Shown here one piece after another: positions 33,601-44,389 of a DNA stretch of 64,000 nt. A program made the translations under genes and the position numbers. Each line of letters starts with the position of its first letter. Within the stretch, counting starts at the first letter, position 1. This DNA comes from Melitaea cinxia (taxonomy: Eukaryota; Arthropoda; Insecta; Lepidoptera; Nymphalidae): the NCBI RefSeq assembly GCF_905220565.1, contig NC_059405.1, positions 16,508,081 through 16,572,080 of the forward strand, in the 5' to 3' direction. Under the pieces are notes generated by a model that was not told the origin of the DNA, ran no database searches, and saw only the letters and a program-made list of their open reading frames with translations.

Positions 33601-36209
33601 GTTTTTTAAGAGTATACAAAAAATTGTGTAGACACGTATACTTGGTAATTTTTGAGGGTATAACCGATAGTTCCTTACAATTATGATTCAAATATAAGTT
33701 TTCGTTTCACATACACTCGACTTCTGATAACTTGACACCTTAATTTGATTCTGCATATAATTTAATTCTTTATCAATTGCAGTAAATTATTAAAATTTTA
33801 AATATTTTTCTATGAGTTATCAAGCATCAACCTACCCAATGGACTGGATATAGTGACAAGGTTCCTCTGCTTGCTCCCATAGTGCACCGGCATGTGCCTC
33901 CCCTTCCCAGGGTCCTCGTGGTTCCCATAGCACTGGTTGACCATCTCCGTGACCGTCATACCCCGGTAGAGGAATACTCCCGCCTCTCTGTATTGCGCGA
34001 ATACCATATCTTTTGACGACAGAGCGGCCGCGCTTCCCACGTGGATACCTTCTTCCCCGTAATTCGTCATATAGAACGATATTCTTCCTTGTCTGATATG
34101 ATACATTGGTTTTATTATTTTACACTTATAGCACAATAGCTCTTTAGAGAAATGAGACAGACATTTAGCTGACATTTAATGGTATTTTTAATATTTTAAT
34201 GTTTTTTAATAACCGCTCTGGTGTAGTGCGAGTAGTTGCTTACAACACCGACGGTTTGCGGGTTCGAATCCCGCTCGGGATGGATATTTGTATTTGTATA
34301 AATATTCCCTTCCGGTTTGGATTTCTATCCTTGTGGGTCACTCCACCGTGTTTCGGAGAGCACGTTAAGCCGTCGGTCCCGGTTTATATCATAAATGTAG
34401 CGGTCTTTCCTCATATAAGGAACATATCCGCCTACCCGCAGTGGAGCAGCGTGGTGCATTAAGCTCCAATCCTTCTCCTACGTGGAGAAAAAGGCCTATG
34501 CCCAGTAATGGGATGATACAGGTTGAATGCATGCAATGTTTTTAAAAAAAGTTCAGCTCATAAAGGATATTACGACCCTTAACGGGTTAAAAATTTTGAC
34601 ATAATGCTTTGAAAAAAGATACTTAATTACGTATTTAATGTATACTTCTTACCTTTGGGATTCATACAATATTTTATCCATTTGATTCAATTGAATCATG
34701 GTTTTGTACATATTAAGAAGGGTCTCCTTATCCAGATTAGGCTCCTCTTTGCTATCGATAACTTGGCCATTGTTATCGAGTACTCGATAAATAGGAATGG
34801 GATCGTAACTATTCTCGTCTAGGATTTTGATTTCTGTCACATAGGGAGCCCTTGCGCCGGGAAATTCAGCGTGGAGTCCGCCATTTTGAACTATTTCGGG
34901 TCTAGAGTGTGTTGATAACAACTGGAAGTGATAAAAACCGGGATAACTAATAACAATTAAAATAAATCTAATTATTTTTTGAAGTAAAACTTTTTTACGC
35001 ACGCTTGACTTGGAGAATAAGCTGGTGAATGCGTGACGAGAGCGTTACGATAAGTGGGGGGCGAGGCGAACGGAAGTTGAGAGGGAGATATAAGTTAATG
35101 AAGTTAGAAAAAAGAAAGAGTTACGTTTCGTAAGTTTTACTTCAGTCGTGTGGTTTAAAGAACACTCGTTTTTTATTTTATTTTTCTTTCTTTATCGTTT
35201 TCTCAGTACGTAAGCTACATGTTTATTTTTTGTGGATAAATATTATCTAAATTAGTTTTACGTTTTAAATGTACCTATGTCGCATAGTGTAATACCTGTT
35301 TCAATTATTTATTTCTCTTATATTTAAGAAAATGCTTTAATTTGCACCTACGGTGTATTTGTTTTAAGTGTGTGAATAAGTTGATATTTTTGTTCTCGAC
35401 CGAGTCTTAAAATATAACTATACCTACACGTCATTATTATCATCATCACTTTGAGCTTGTTTCACCAGTTGATGTGCATTATAACGCTATTCGATGGATG
35501 ACAATTTCCGACGATAGAAAGTTTTTTTTTTTTGTTATTCCTTTTTACCATCGAATTTCACTATTTTTATAAGGTCTTTCTATCGCATATATTAATCTTA
35601 AAGTAGCAGTTTACTAATTGAGGAGAAACAGGTACTACTGGCCTATTCTACCTCCCGCTAACAAAGTATATTTGTATCGTCTTCCGTCAAATCGGTTATT
35701 CACAACTGGTGAAATTGAAATTGAAAAAATAATAAGTTAGGGCGTAAATATACATTTCAGGAAATGCTGACCCAATTTGAATTGAAAAAAAAAGTTACTA
35801 AGGTAGTCCGTAGTATCTCCGTAGGCTATTAAACATCTCACTGTGATCACGTAGAGAATAAATTTGCATAAATTTTTCGAGTACCAAATTTTAAAGCGTC
35901 TGATAAACAGGCTTCTCTTAAAATGACATTGGTCTAGCGATAGTCATCGTAATATTGAAATGAAGTTACAACACTTTAATTTATTCGTCTGTGTAATCGC
36001 ATCGCGGCAGAAAAAAAAAACACAATTTGACAAGTCACAGAAATCTAACTAAACATATTTGAAAATATTTATTTCGGAAAAATAATGTTATTTTGAAATC
36101 TACACGCGTAAATGACAGTAATAACACAAAAATAAAAAGTAATACTCACTCTAAAAACTTGATTTATTCGACTCAAACGCAAGAAACCGACTCCACTTCT
36201 GAGCGCCAT
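27660..36209 (-). CDS. BCKDHA: BCKDHA, branched-chain 2-oxoacid dehydrogenase E1 alpha
   Basis: Eight exons in transcription order: 36150-36209, 34653-34921, 33836-34092, 33211-33376, 31744-31944, 30053-30171, 28727-28874, 27660-27738; all gt..ag, total 1299 nt, 432 aa (human about 445). With E1 beta it forms the thiamine-diphosphate decarboxylase of the mitochondrial BCKDH complex acting on leucine, isoleucine and valine oxoacids. The first exon is a basic, acid-free mitochondrial leader, MALRSGVGFLRLSRINQVFR. Family blocks follow: QGRISFYMTNYGEEGIHVGS, QYREAGVFLYRG, GKGRHMPVHYG, CYFGEGAASEGD..FCRNNGYAIS (the ThDP-binding region) and YRVGHHSTSDDSTAYR, which keeps the serine loop phosphorylated by BCKD kinase. 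The C-terminus HYPMDQYQKE matches the family. Introns hold SINEs, a MITE and two tRNA-like foldback units. AATAAA lies at 27596-27601. Confidence 0.95.
28455..28700 (+). repeat. Dispersed repeat family 'ACTAGGT', copy 4
   Basis: ATACAACTAGGTCAGCAAAC to GGTTGCGACGGATTTTGAGC; decayed copy, in the last intron of BCKDHA just before exon 7. Confidence 0.55.
29108..29273. repeat. Perfect 71-bp inverted repeat with 24-nt spacer
   Basis: Arms 29108-29178 and 29203-29273 are exact reverse complements over 71 bases (left arm start AATATCTAAGATTTTATTTT). The same arm sequence starts the foldback unit at 32085 and survives as a scrap at 55476-55515. It forms part of a composite element with the tRNA-like module at 29440-29510. 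Confidence 0.9.
29440..29515 (+). ncRNA. tRNA-like cloverleaf module (pseudo-tRNA, Pol III unit), copy 1
   Basis: From about 29438 to 29508 a full cloverleaf can be drawn. The acceptor stem pairs CGTTCCA with TGGAGCG (one G-T). The D arm has GCTT/GAGC, the anticodon arm has CCGAC and GTCGG around loop ACGGTAC, and the T arm has GCGGG-TTCGAAC-CCCGC. The A-box-like TAGCTTAATTGG and B-box-like GGTTCGAACCC are in place, and TTTTT follows after GGTCAA as a Pol III stop. Position 33 is C, not T, and the anticodon would be GGT, so a decoding tRNA is unlikely. It sits in a BCKDHA intron and repeats at 32140-32213 (-) and 32304-32375 (+). Confidence 0.6.
30235..30560 (-). repeat. LINE-tail-sharing SINE
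   Basis: Near-complete copy in a BCKDHA intron, from CAGCCTTTCGCAGTCCACTA to GCCGTAACCAAACAACACA. Same family as 9119-9340. Confidence 0.65.
30969..31237 (+). mobile_element. Helitron-like repeat ending GGGTCAGCTAGT
   Basis: Starts TCTAATATATAAAATTCTCG and ends TTTGCTGGGTCAGCTAGT. A longer relative is at 60937-61246 and a reversed start at 11316-11450. Non-coding; lies in a BCKDHA intron. Confidence 0.6.
31265..31595 (-). repeat. LINE-tail-sharing SINE
   Basis: Second near-complete copy in the same BCKDHA intron as 30235-30560, about 0.7 kb away and in the same orientation. Ends in ACCGTAGCCACACAGTAC. Confidence 0.65.
32085..32395. mobile_element. Foldback unit with two opposed tRNA-like modules
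   Basis: Order: arm GATTTTATTTTTGTTTTACC..ATATCATATCAAAAA; a tRNA-like module on minus (32140-32213); a spacer with TTCGGTTTAAGCGAACCGTGG; a tRNA-like module on plus (32304-32375); then the arm in reverse (TTTTTGATATGATATTCAG). The unit is thus an inverted repeat with arms of about 100 bases. The spacer matches, in reverse, the bases left of the tRNA-like module at 29440. The minus module keeps an exact B box GGTTCGAATCC. It lies in the BCKDHA intron between exons 4 and 5. Confidence 0.65.
34205..34535 (+). repeat. tRNA-derived SINE, near-complete copy
   Basis: Head with TCTGGTGTAGTGCGAGTAG and the exact B box GGTTCGAATCC at 34261-34271, body GAGAGCACGTTAAGCCGTCG, tail AAAAAGGCCTATGCCCAGTA. 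This is the best-preserved copy of the family listed at 3820-4155. It lies in the BCKDHA intron between exons 2 and 3. Confidence 0.7.
34977..35165 (+). mobile_element. 'GTAAAACTT' MITE, full copy
   Basis: Inverted ends GAAGTAAAACTTTTTTACG and, at the far end, CGTAAGTTTTACTTC. Between them lie GAATGCGTGACGAGAGCGTT and GGCGAACGGAAGTTGAGAGG. Other copies: 11187, 18165, 18708 (-), 49447, 50408, 54525 (-), 62260. Non-coding, about 190 bases; it lies in BCKDHA intron 1. Confidence 0.7.
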
Positions 36210-37317
36210 CGTGCTACTGAAATATAATTATTATACGTTCATTATTGTATTATCGTTTATTTACACAGTAACATTCAAGTAACATTAGCAAGTAAGATAA
36301 CGGACGCGACCTTTTTTCGTTACGTATGTAGCTTGTATATCGTTAGTATGACGTACTAAACAATAGGTCCCTGTTTATTATTTACAAAATAAAGTAATCT
36401 TTCATTTTTTGTAATAGAATTTAACCTAAAACGAAAATGCATGTTAAAAAAGTAAAAAAAAAAAAAAAAAAAAACTATAATTAGCATTTAGGAATAATTT
36501 AAAAGTAGTAATTATTTATATAATTGTGTGTCTTTACTCTTAAAATAAATGAGTTTGATAAGATAAGGTTCTTCGTTGTTTTTGATTATTTTTATAATGA
36601 CCGCCTTGTCTCTCTTCTATTAGGTTTTAAACTAAAGTTATTGGTATTTTAACAAGTTATTAAATGTGAATTAAAAGCAGAGTTCAGTGAATATTGTATC
36701 AAAGTGTCAATACAAACATTCTGCAAGAATAACACTCCCGATTTTAGTGATAAATGTACATATATGTATCGTTTGTACGTTATGTTTATTTAAGTACAAA
36801 TGTTTGATATCAGCTCTCAATTATTTAAAACAGAATTATGTAATACTAGATGCAATTCGCGACTTCATCTGCGTAATTTCTGATCTCGTGAGAACTTCGG
36901 GATAAGAAGTAGCTTATGTGATACTCTGGATCTGGATGTTTATTGCGTTAAAAAAAGAATAACTATTCCAAAATAAGTCTTTATGCAACCTCAAATGTTA
37001 AATCCAATTAAATTATTACACTGCGTTACAACATCCATCGACATTTTCCACAAATTAAGCACAATAATAACGACAACAAATATTCATTTATACTCATAAA
37101 GTTGTTAATTTTATAACTCGTAAAGCGTTTGAATGAATAGTACAACTTGAATGTGTCCAACTGTCCACCTCAATTGCCTCATAGAAAATAAATGCCCTCC
37201 CCCAGTTTCTTGTTCTACCCCCGCCCCCCTAATGCTTCATTGTCTCATTGACCTCTGCACGTTGTGTCGTGAATGTATGGACCATGGGTATGGCACACAA
37301 GCTACGTTCGTTGTTTT
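36210..37317. other. Upstream of BCKDHA, no gene seen
   Basis: AT-rich, with a poly-A run of about 22 at 36452-36473. It presumably contains the BCKDHA promoter, but no motif could be assigned with confidence. Confidence 0.4.
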
Positions 37318-38225
37318 TAACTAACTTCCAAAGAAGGAGAATGTTCTCAATTCAATAGTTTTTTTAATGTATGTTACCGCAGTAGCTACTTTTTACTGGG
37401 TGGAATGAAATGAAATGAAAACATTTATTTCGTCATAAGGTGATATACACACTTAACGAAAGTCAAAAATGTCATTTACAAAAATAATAATACAAATAAA
37501 TTAAAAAAAAAAACTCGACAATAATAAAATAAAGTTAAGATAGCAAAAAAATCAAACAATAAAATATTTTTTTTATATCTTAACATTGGGTACATTACAA
37601 ACTTAGGGAATATACCCAGTGTTATGTGCAACCTTAACTTAGTCAAAATAATCAAAATATTAAGTTAATTTAAATTTCTAATGTCTCGGTAGAAACTCGT
37701 TGGACCGATTTCGATGATTTTTTTAATCGAAAGGTGTTGCGTGTCACGTATTCCCATTAAAATTTAATTGAGATCTGACAAGTACTTTTAGGGATACATC
37801 GATTACATCTAATAATGCGTATTTACTTGAATATTTTTAGTCGACTAAACTTGTATGTAAATTCTTACTTCAATCGATTCTAATGACTATCATGTGGTCT
37901 GATTTAAATTTGATCGAGATTTAATAACCGCTTTTTGATTAATATTTGATAACGCGTATTTACTTGACTACTAATTTTTTCGTGTCCCTACGTTGTTACT
38001 TGTCGATGTGATTGAAATCAGTCATTTTAGTTTGCATGCAAACATAATTATATCATTAAACTATAATAACAAATATATAATAATATTATTTAAGTTAATT
38101 AATAAGTTAGGAAGTAGTTTATGTATTATATATAGTATTTTCAATCTACGAACGAATCTCCACTTAATTTTTAACCGACTTCAAAAAAGGAGAAGGTTAC
38201 TCAATTCGACCGTATCTACAATGTA
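37318..38225. mobile_element. Non-autonomous DNA element related to 7265-7750
   Basis: The left edge TTTTTAACTAACTTCCAAAG and the right edge TTTTTAACCGACTTCAAAAA carry the same family sequence. The interior includes ATGCGTATTTACTTGAATAT blocks as in 7340-7380. A second insertion begins near 37403 (GAAATGAAATGAAAACATTT). No transposase. Confidence 0.4.
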
Positions 38226-38926
38226 TCTATATGTGTAAAAATTTCGTGTTACGATGTATGTTCCAGATAAAGTTCGAAACTACTCAACCAATTTTATAAA
38301 ATTTTGTATGCATCTGTAATTTGGTCCAACTTGGGAGATAGGGTAGTTTTTATTTCAATTCGACCCGGTAGGTAGCGCTACTATCGGTATGTAAGCAATC
38401 GAATGTGGTAGCTAGATGTCCATGATGGTAGTGGAACTATGTTATCCCTTAGTCGCCTCTTACGATAGCCACGGGAAGGGGGGGGGGGGGGTAGTTATTC
38501 TTTACTGCCGTAGCCACACAACTTAAGTAACAAATAATAATGAATCAAAAACTTTTTACGGTCGGATACTGTCATCTATCAAATAGCGTTATCCACAACT
38601 GTTGAAACAAGTCCTAAGAGCTATTTTAACAGTTAAATAAAAAAAAAAAAAATCAGTATGAGTAAAAACTTATCCTTAGGGCTTGTGTGACTAATTATCG
38701 TATCACATCAAGTCATCTATACATGTTAGTAGACAACAATGCTCGGTACGACTTTCCGAGAGGGAAACGGAAATTACTACTTGCTTTTATGTCAAATAAT
38801 GTTTATTAATATGTCGGTTGATTCTATTCTTATTGTGTCAATTCCTGTTGCTTACAAATTATAATAAAATGTTAGTTCATTATTTATCCATTATTATTTA
38901 CATATTAGATACATAACAATACATTG

Positions 38927-39252
38927 ACACAGATAAATAAAATTTGAGTATCTGTTTGTAATATTAAAATAAGCGGTTTTTATTAAATAAATTTCTGGAT
39001 ATATACGGTACATATACATAAATAACATTTTTTACAATTTTTGTTTGTCTGTCTGTCAGTCTGTTTGTTCCACCTAATCTCTGAAACGGCTGGATCGATT
39101 TTGACGGGACTTTAACTGGCAGATAGCTGATGTAATAAGGAGTAACTTAGGCTACTTTTATTGTAGAAATTTATTTATTTTAGAACTTTACGAACTGAAC
39201 ATTAACTTTTTTGTTAAATTCGACGTGGACGATGTCACTGGGACAGCTAGTC
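38927..39252 (+). mobile_element. Helitron-like repeat, third copy
   Basis: Same family as 17043-17382, from AGATAAATAAAATTTGAGTA to GGGACAGCTAGTC. It abuts another repeat of the CTAGT-ending type (39253-39545, ending GCCGGGTCAGCTAGTTA). Confidence 0.6.
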
Positions 39253-39594
39253 TTATATATAAAAATGAATCGCAAAATGTGTTGCTAAGTGCAAAACTCG
39301 AGAACGGTTGGACCAATTTCGCTAATTCTTTTTTTAAAATGTTCCTTGAAGTACGAGGATGGTTCTTACGGAGAGAAAAATTCAAAAAAAAAAAAATTAA
39401 AATTTCCTGAAAAAGTCTAAAAACAACACTTTTCTATACTAAGATTCTACAAAAGATTTGTGATAATACTTAAAAGTCAATTTGAACTTTAATACCATAC
39501 GATAAAGTTTGTGTTAGGCGATACGAAGTTCGCCGGGTCAGCTAGTTAACTAATAAACTCCAACTTTCTATAACACATGGACCTCGTTATATTC

Positions 39595-39770
39595 CACTAT
39601 CGTTCCACTTAAGCCGCGTGGTCGTTGCGAGCGATTGCTCGACGTCATAGATGACGTCATGTACGCGACCACATCGCACTTCACCAACAAAATAAAAATA
39701 GGTCAGAGGTTGCCTTACATTAAAACGTGGCGAGAATTTGAAAAAAAATTCAATTAACCAAAAATGAAAC
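39595..39770. mobile_element. MITE-like repeat with CRE-like palindrome, copy 2
   Basis: Partner of 27000-27400: CGACGTCATAGATGACGTCA, GGTCAGAGGTTGC, AAAACGTGGCGAGAATTTGA. It lies about 0.6 kb upstream of the cyclin K start. Confidence 0.5.
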
Positions 39771-39951
39771 GACTGCGATTCCCAGAATCCACATAGTTTT
39801 TACTCCAATTCATGAGAAATATTTACTCACACATAAAATATTACTCACTTTACCCCCACAGCTGCATGATTCACCTGATTTCACCATGCCGCTATATTGC
39901 GATTACACAGCCGATACCTGACAGCGTTTAAATATGCAATCTTAATATATA

Positions 39952-40138
39952 TAAATCTCGTGTCACAATGTTTGTCCTCAATGGACTCCTAAACTACTTA
40001 ACCGATTTTAGTCAAATTTGTACACCGTGTGCAGTTTGATCCAACTTAAAAGATAGGCTATATTTTATTTTGATATATTATGTTATTATTATATTTCAGA
40101 AAAAAATAAGGTGATACGAAGTTCGCCAGGTCAGCTAG
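39952..40138 (+). mobile_element. Short Helitron-like repeat, left of cyclin K
   Basis: About 187 bases from TAATATATATAAATCTCGTG to TCGCCAGGTCAGCTAGT. A near-identical direct copy is at 41382-41577, on the other side of cyclin K exon 1. Confidence 0.65.
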
Positions 40139-40345
40139 TCCACTTATAAAATTCGACTACAGCGCCCGCGGCGTTATTTACGTCAGTGGAGCGGAAATTT
40201 TAGCGGTCGTGGTTGATGCCGTTGCGGGCCTTTAGTCGAACGTACCCAACTGCTGTCCTGTTTTTGACACATGTCAGTTCCAAATAAATGGCGGTGGTAG
40301 ATTGTCACGAATTAGGAATAAATTTATAATAATCAAATTTTAATA

Positions 40346-43300
40346 ATGCCGTATTGGTATTACGATAAAAAAGATCTACAAAACACACCGTCTTTCCGTG
40401 ATGGCATTACAAACGACGCGGAGAACCGTTACCGTAAGGAGGGCGCGAGGTTTATCATCGATACAGGGTCAAAGATGGATCTAGGTTATAACACTGTGGC
40501 CACTGGTGTTGTTTATTTTCATAGATTCTACATGTTTCATTCGTTCAGAACCTTCCCGAGATACATAACCGCGTGTTGCTGTCTATTCCTAGCGGGTAAA
40601 GTTGAGGAGACGCCAAAGAAATGCAAGGACATAATCAAAGTAGCGAAATCGTTGTTAAATGAACATAAGTTTAGCACATTCGGTGAGGACCCGAAGGAAG
40701 AAGTGATGACTTTGGAGAGGATATTGCTGCAGACGATTAAATTCGACCTGCAAGTGGAGCACCCGTACGGGTATCTGCTGAAATACGCTAAGTGCCTCAA
40801 AGGTGATAAAACGAAGTTACAGAAAATGGTGCAGATGGCATGGACTTTCGTTAACGACAGGTGTGTTATCGTAATTCATTTTGTCATGTAAACGCCAACA
40901 CTTAAACTGATATTGTTTATAATTATTTATCTTAAGTGTAATTTAATAGACAAATGTTTTGGTTAACTATTTCATTACGTGTATTGAAAATCGAACACTG
41001 TTAATTTGGTTTGTTTGCCCAAAAGCTACAAACAATATTGGATTAAATTTGAATGCAAAATAAAAATTGGACAAAATTTTATTAAAGAAAGTTATATATT
41101 TGTCTTTAGGTTTCATCATTAAATATAACTTAGTATGTACACAATAAAATAAAACAATGGCTTGAAAAATCTTTAGTTTTAGCAAAACTAGCTGTTTAAT
41201 ACTTAAGAATTATAATTCTTTTTATATTTTATAAATTATAATTTGTAAAAATTCATTATCACATTTATAATTTTTAAAATTTTTTTTTTAGTAATTTCAA
41301 CTACTGTTACCTACAGTTAAGTTAAAATTATAAAAAAAAAACTATTTGAAAAATAATTATGTGTGTAAAATATTCTAATCTAATATATATAAATCTCGTG
41401 TCACAATGTTTATCCTCAATGGACTCCTAAACTACTTAACTGATTTTAGTCAAATTTGCACACCGTGTGCAGTTTGATCCAACTTGAAAGATAGGCTATA
41501 TTTTATTTTGATATATTATGTTATTATTATATTTCAGAAAAAAATAAGGTGATACGAAGTTCGCCAGGTCAGCTAGTTATTTATTAAAAATATCTGATCT
41601 GTCAGATGTTGTCCCATTTACCAAACTCAAATGACCGATCGAAATCATTCATATTTTATGAAATTTTCTAAATTACTGTACAATTTCTGTAATGTTTTAT
41701 TCCATATTATCCACATGTAAATATCAGAAAATTAAAAATAAAATCGAAAATCGAAAAAAGTCAGATGAGTCACCTTGACCAATCATCAAAGGGAAATATA
41801 AATTTATTTTGATGCATATATATGTAACATGCCATTTCATATATTTTGGGTAACTTCCCATGGTTATGTTAACATAATATTACATCTTACAAACCTATTT
41901 CAACAACCTATTTTATGACAATTGATATGACACCAATATTGGTTGATCAATTAAATAAATGACAATTAATTAACTATGTTTTAAAACAATGTTTCCTTCA
42001 TTCTTAAATATTTAATTTTCAATAAAAATACTATTTAAATATTGACTACTTCTTTCAAATGGAGAGCTGGTATTTTTGTTCAGTTACACTGCGAAAACTA
42101 CTGAACGATCAGAATAATACTTATACCATAAGATGCAGAGTGTTTCTCAGAAGGTTTTAATATATTATATGTTGATGATTACTTATCGTGTAAAGAATAT
42201 GGACAGACAGAGGTCGCTAGTATATTATATATAAAGTTCTTAAAAGCCAGTAACTTCATATTTTTTTTTTTTTTTTAAATATACAGACTAGCGCTTGACT
42301 GCGATCTCACCTGAAGGCAAGTGAAGATGCAGCCTAAGGTGGTGCGCGCTTGCCTAGAAGATGCCTATTCACTCTTGATTTAAAGATACCCAAGTTATAG
42401 TTCGTTGGAAAAACGGAAGCCGGAAGGGCATTCCAAATTTTTTTTCCAATATTAACAAATGTCAATAAAAATTTTACTAATATTATAATCAAACTATGAA
42501 CTGTATTTTCAGTCTTTGCACAACACTGTGCCTTCAATGGGAACCAGAAGTCATAGCCGTGGCACTAATGTTCCTAGCGGGTAAACTGAGTAAGTTTGAA
42601 GTGGTTGATTGGAACGGACGGACGCCCAAACACACTGCCTGGTGGGATATGTTCGTTGAGGACATTACTATGGAACTACTTGAGGATATTTGTCACCAGG
42701 TGATTTTTATATTGCGTTTGATTGTTGGTGCTCTTATTCCTGTTCTGGTTGTCTGTATTTGTGACTCTTCCAACTTTGTATTGGAGAGCACATTAAGCTG
42801 TTTGCCTCCGATTGTTATCATCGTCACCTGATAGAGATTATGCTCTCATTGTAGGGATAAATCTGCCAACCCGCAGTGGAGCAGTGCGATGAAATGATCT
42901 CCGTCCTTTCTCACACATGGAAAAAGAGGCCTATGCCCAGCAGTGGGGTCTTACAGGCTGAATTAAAATTTATATTGTATGAAGAAATGTATAACGTATT
43001 GAAAATTTTCTTGTTATTGTTATAATATATTATAAGAATGGTTATATTATTTTATTGCATTGTTTCCGTGCACTGAATGATGAGAAAACTTAAATTGAGA
43101 TAGTTTCTTGTTGTATAAGTTACTTGAAATGAGGACAGTTGAGCAATAAATTCATAGAAGTTTTTTTTTTAAATAATGATGAAATTTTAAAAAAAATGTG
43201 TTTGTAATGAACTATTCATTCATTTTGTAACATTAACCAAGGTTCGATTTGAATAAATTCTTCTCCTGTAGATAATCTTAGAAGAATTTATACTACTATA

Positions 43301-43869
43301 TATAGAACTATTGTTCTAGTTTTACTTTAGCAGAGATCATTAATTTTATGCAGAAAATATCAATGTCTAATTTTGTACAATATTCATTTCAGGTATTAGA
43401 TCTATACTCGCCACAAACCCAGCCGTCCGGCGGCGACTCACCCACACAGTCATCTGCCTCAAAGCCGCCAAAAAACGAGAAGAAGGCCTCCGTTACACCG
43501 CCCACTTCCGCATCGCCTGTCGCCGTTACCACTAAACCAGTTGTCACACCCATTAAAAACGGATCAGATGTCAAACTGGAGCCTCCAAAGATTGATATGA
43601 GGTTTACCTACCCAGGTTATCCAGCGATGCCCGCTTACCCGGTGTATTCGGCTCCACCCCCTACTATTCCTGCCCCGAGGCTTCCTATCCCTGCGGGGCC
43701 CCCTCCACCACTAGTATACCCCGAGCCTCCCCCTGTCCCTCCTACACGTTTCCCCCCGGTTAACGTTCCCCCTCCGAATTACTTCTCCCCGATAGCAGCG
43801 AGACCCCTACCACCTCGAGGGCCTATCCCCCCCGGTCCCCCTCCACGACCGTATTACCCGCCACCGTGA
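40346..43869 (+). CDS. CycK: Cyclin K, transcription-elongation cyclin
   Basis: Three exons, 40346-40860, 42513-42699 and 43393-43869, join with matching phase to 392 aa, about the length of fly CycK. Cyclin K activates CDK12/CDK13, which phosphorylate the RNA polymerase II C-terminal domain; nuclear. Residues 1-170 hold the first cyclin box (GARFIIDTG, ATGVVYFHRFYMFHSF, CLFLAGKVEETPKKCKDII, ERILLQTIKFDLQVEHPY). Exon 2 continues the second box (NDSLCTTLCLQWEPEVIAV, LAGKLSKFEV, LLEDICHQVLDLYS). The C-terminal 130 residues are proline-rich and disordered, as in the family (PPPPLVYPEPPPVPP). AATAAA at 43920-43925 gives a very short 3' UTR. The 5' flank has a CRE-bearing MITE and a Helitron-like repeat; a SINE tail sits right behind the exon 2 donor. 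It is convergent with Pez. Confidence 0.95.
41382..41577 (+). mobile_element. Short Helitron-like repeat, right of cyclin K exon 1
   Basis: Direct copy of 39952-40138 with only a handful of differences (for example TTTGTCC/TTTATCC and AACCGATT/AACTGATT). It lies in cyclin K intron 1. Confidence 0.65.
42280..42480 (-). pseudogene. LINE ORF tail in cyclin K intron 1
   Basis: The minus strand encodes KKIWNALPASVFPTNYNLGI then FKSRVNRHLLGKRAPP and a stop, the typical C-terminus of insect CR1/Jockey-like LINE ORFs, followed by 3' UTR and an A tail (T run at about 42262-42277 on +). 5'-truncated. Confidence 0.6.
42705..42962 (+). repeat. SINE tail directly after cyclin K exon 2
   Basis: Body GGAGAGCACATTAAGCTGTT and tail AAAGAGGCCTATGCCCAGCA of the SINE family at 34205. 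It starts within about 30 bases of the 5' splice site at 42700. Confidence 0.6.
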
Positions 43870-44219
43870 AGGATAGATTAATGTATAGGTTATGTTAAAA
43901 TTTTTATACAAAAAATATAAATAAATAGACTGAAGTTATTTTGTTTTATTTCCTACACTAATATTATAATGCTAAAAAGTTTGTTGGAAGGCATTAATCT
44001 CTGAACTACCTGGCTACTGGTTTGAATTGAAAAATTATTTTTGTGTTGTGTGTACAAATGTAAAATCACAAAAATATTATTTTATAGTTTTTTTCCTCAA
44101 ATTAATGCGGGTGAAACAATAAGTAAATATAACATACACACACGGTCGTCTGTTCCTATGTAACTTAATACTTGTGTTACAGGTAACAGTCGACTGGTAT
44201 TTTTTTTAAATATACATAG

Positions 44220-44320
44220 AAATAATACACATATAGCACACCCAGACTTAGACGGAAATCGAACCCGCAACCCGTGGAACAAATTGAGGCCACTACAAAA
44301 TGCGCCAACGAGCTAGTCAA
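44220..44320 (-). repeat. SINE head (reverse)
   Basis: Minus strand: B-box-like GGTTCGATTTCC and a tRNA-like head; no body follows. It lies between the convergent cyclin K and Pez genes. Confidence 0.45.
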
Positions 44321-44389
44321 TGATAATGATATCAGATGTTTGTAATTGATATGGATTGGTATTAAGAAATTAAGACACTAATAAAAATG

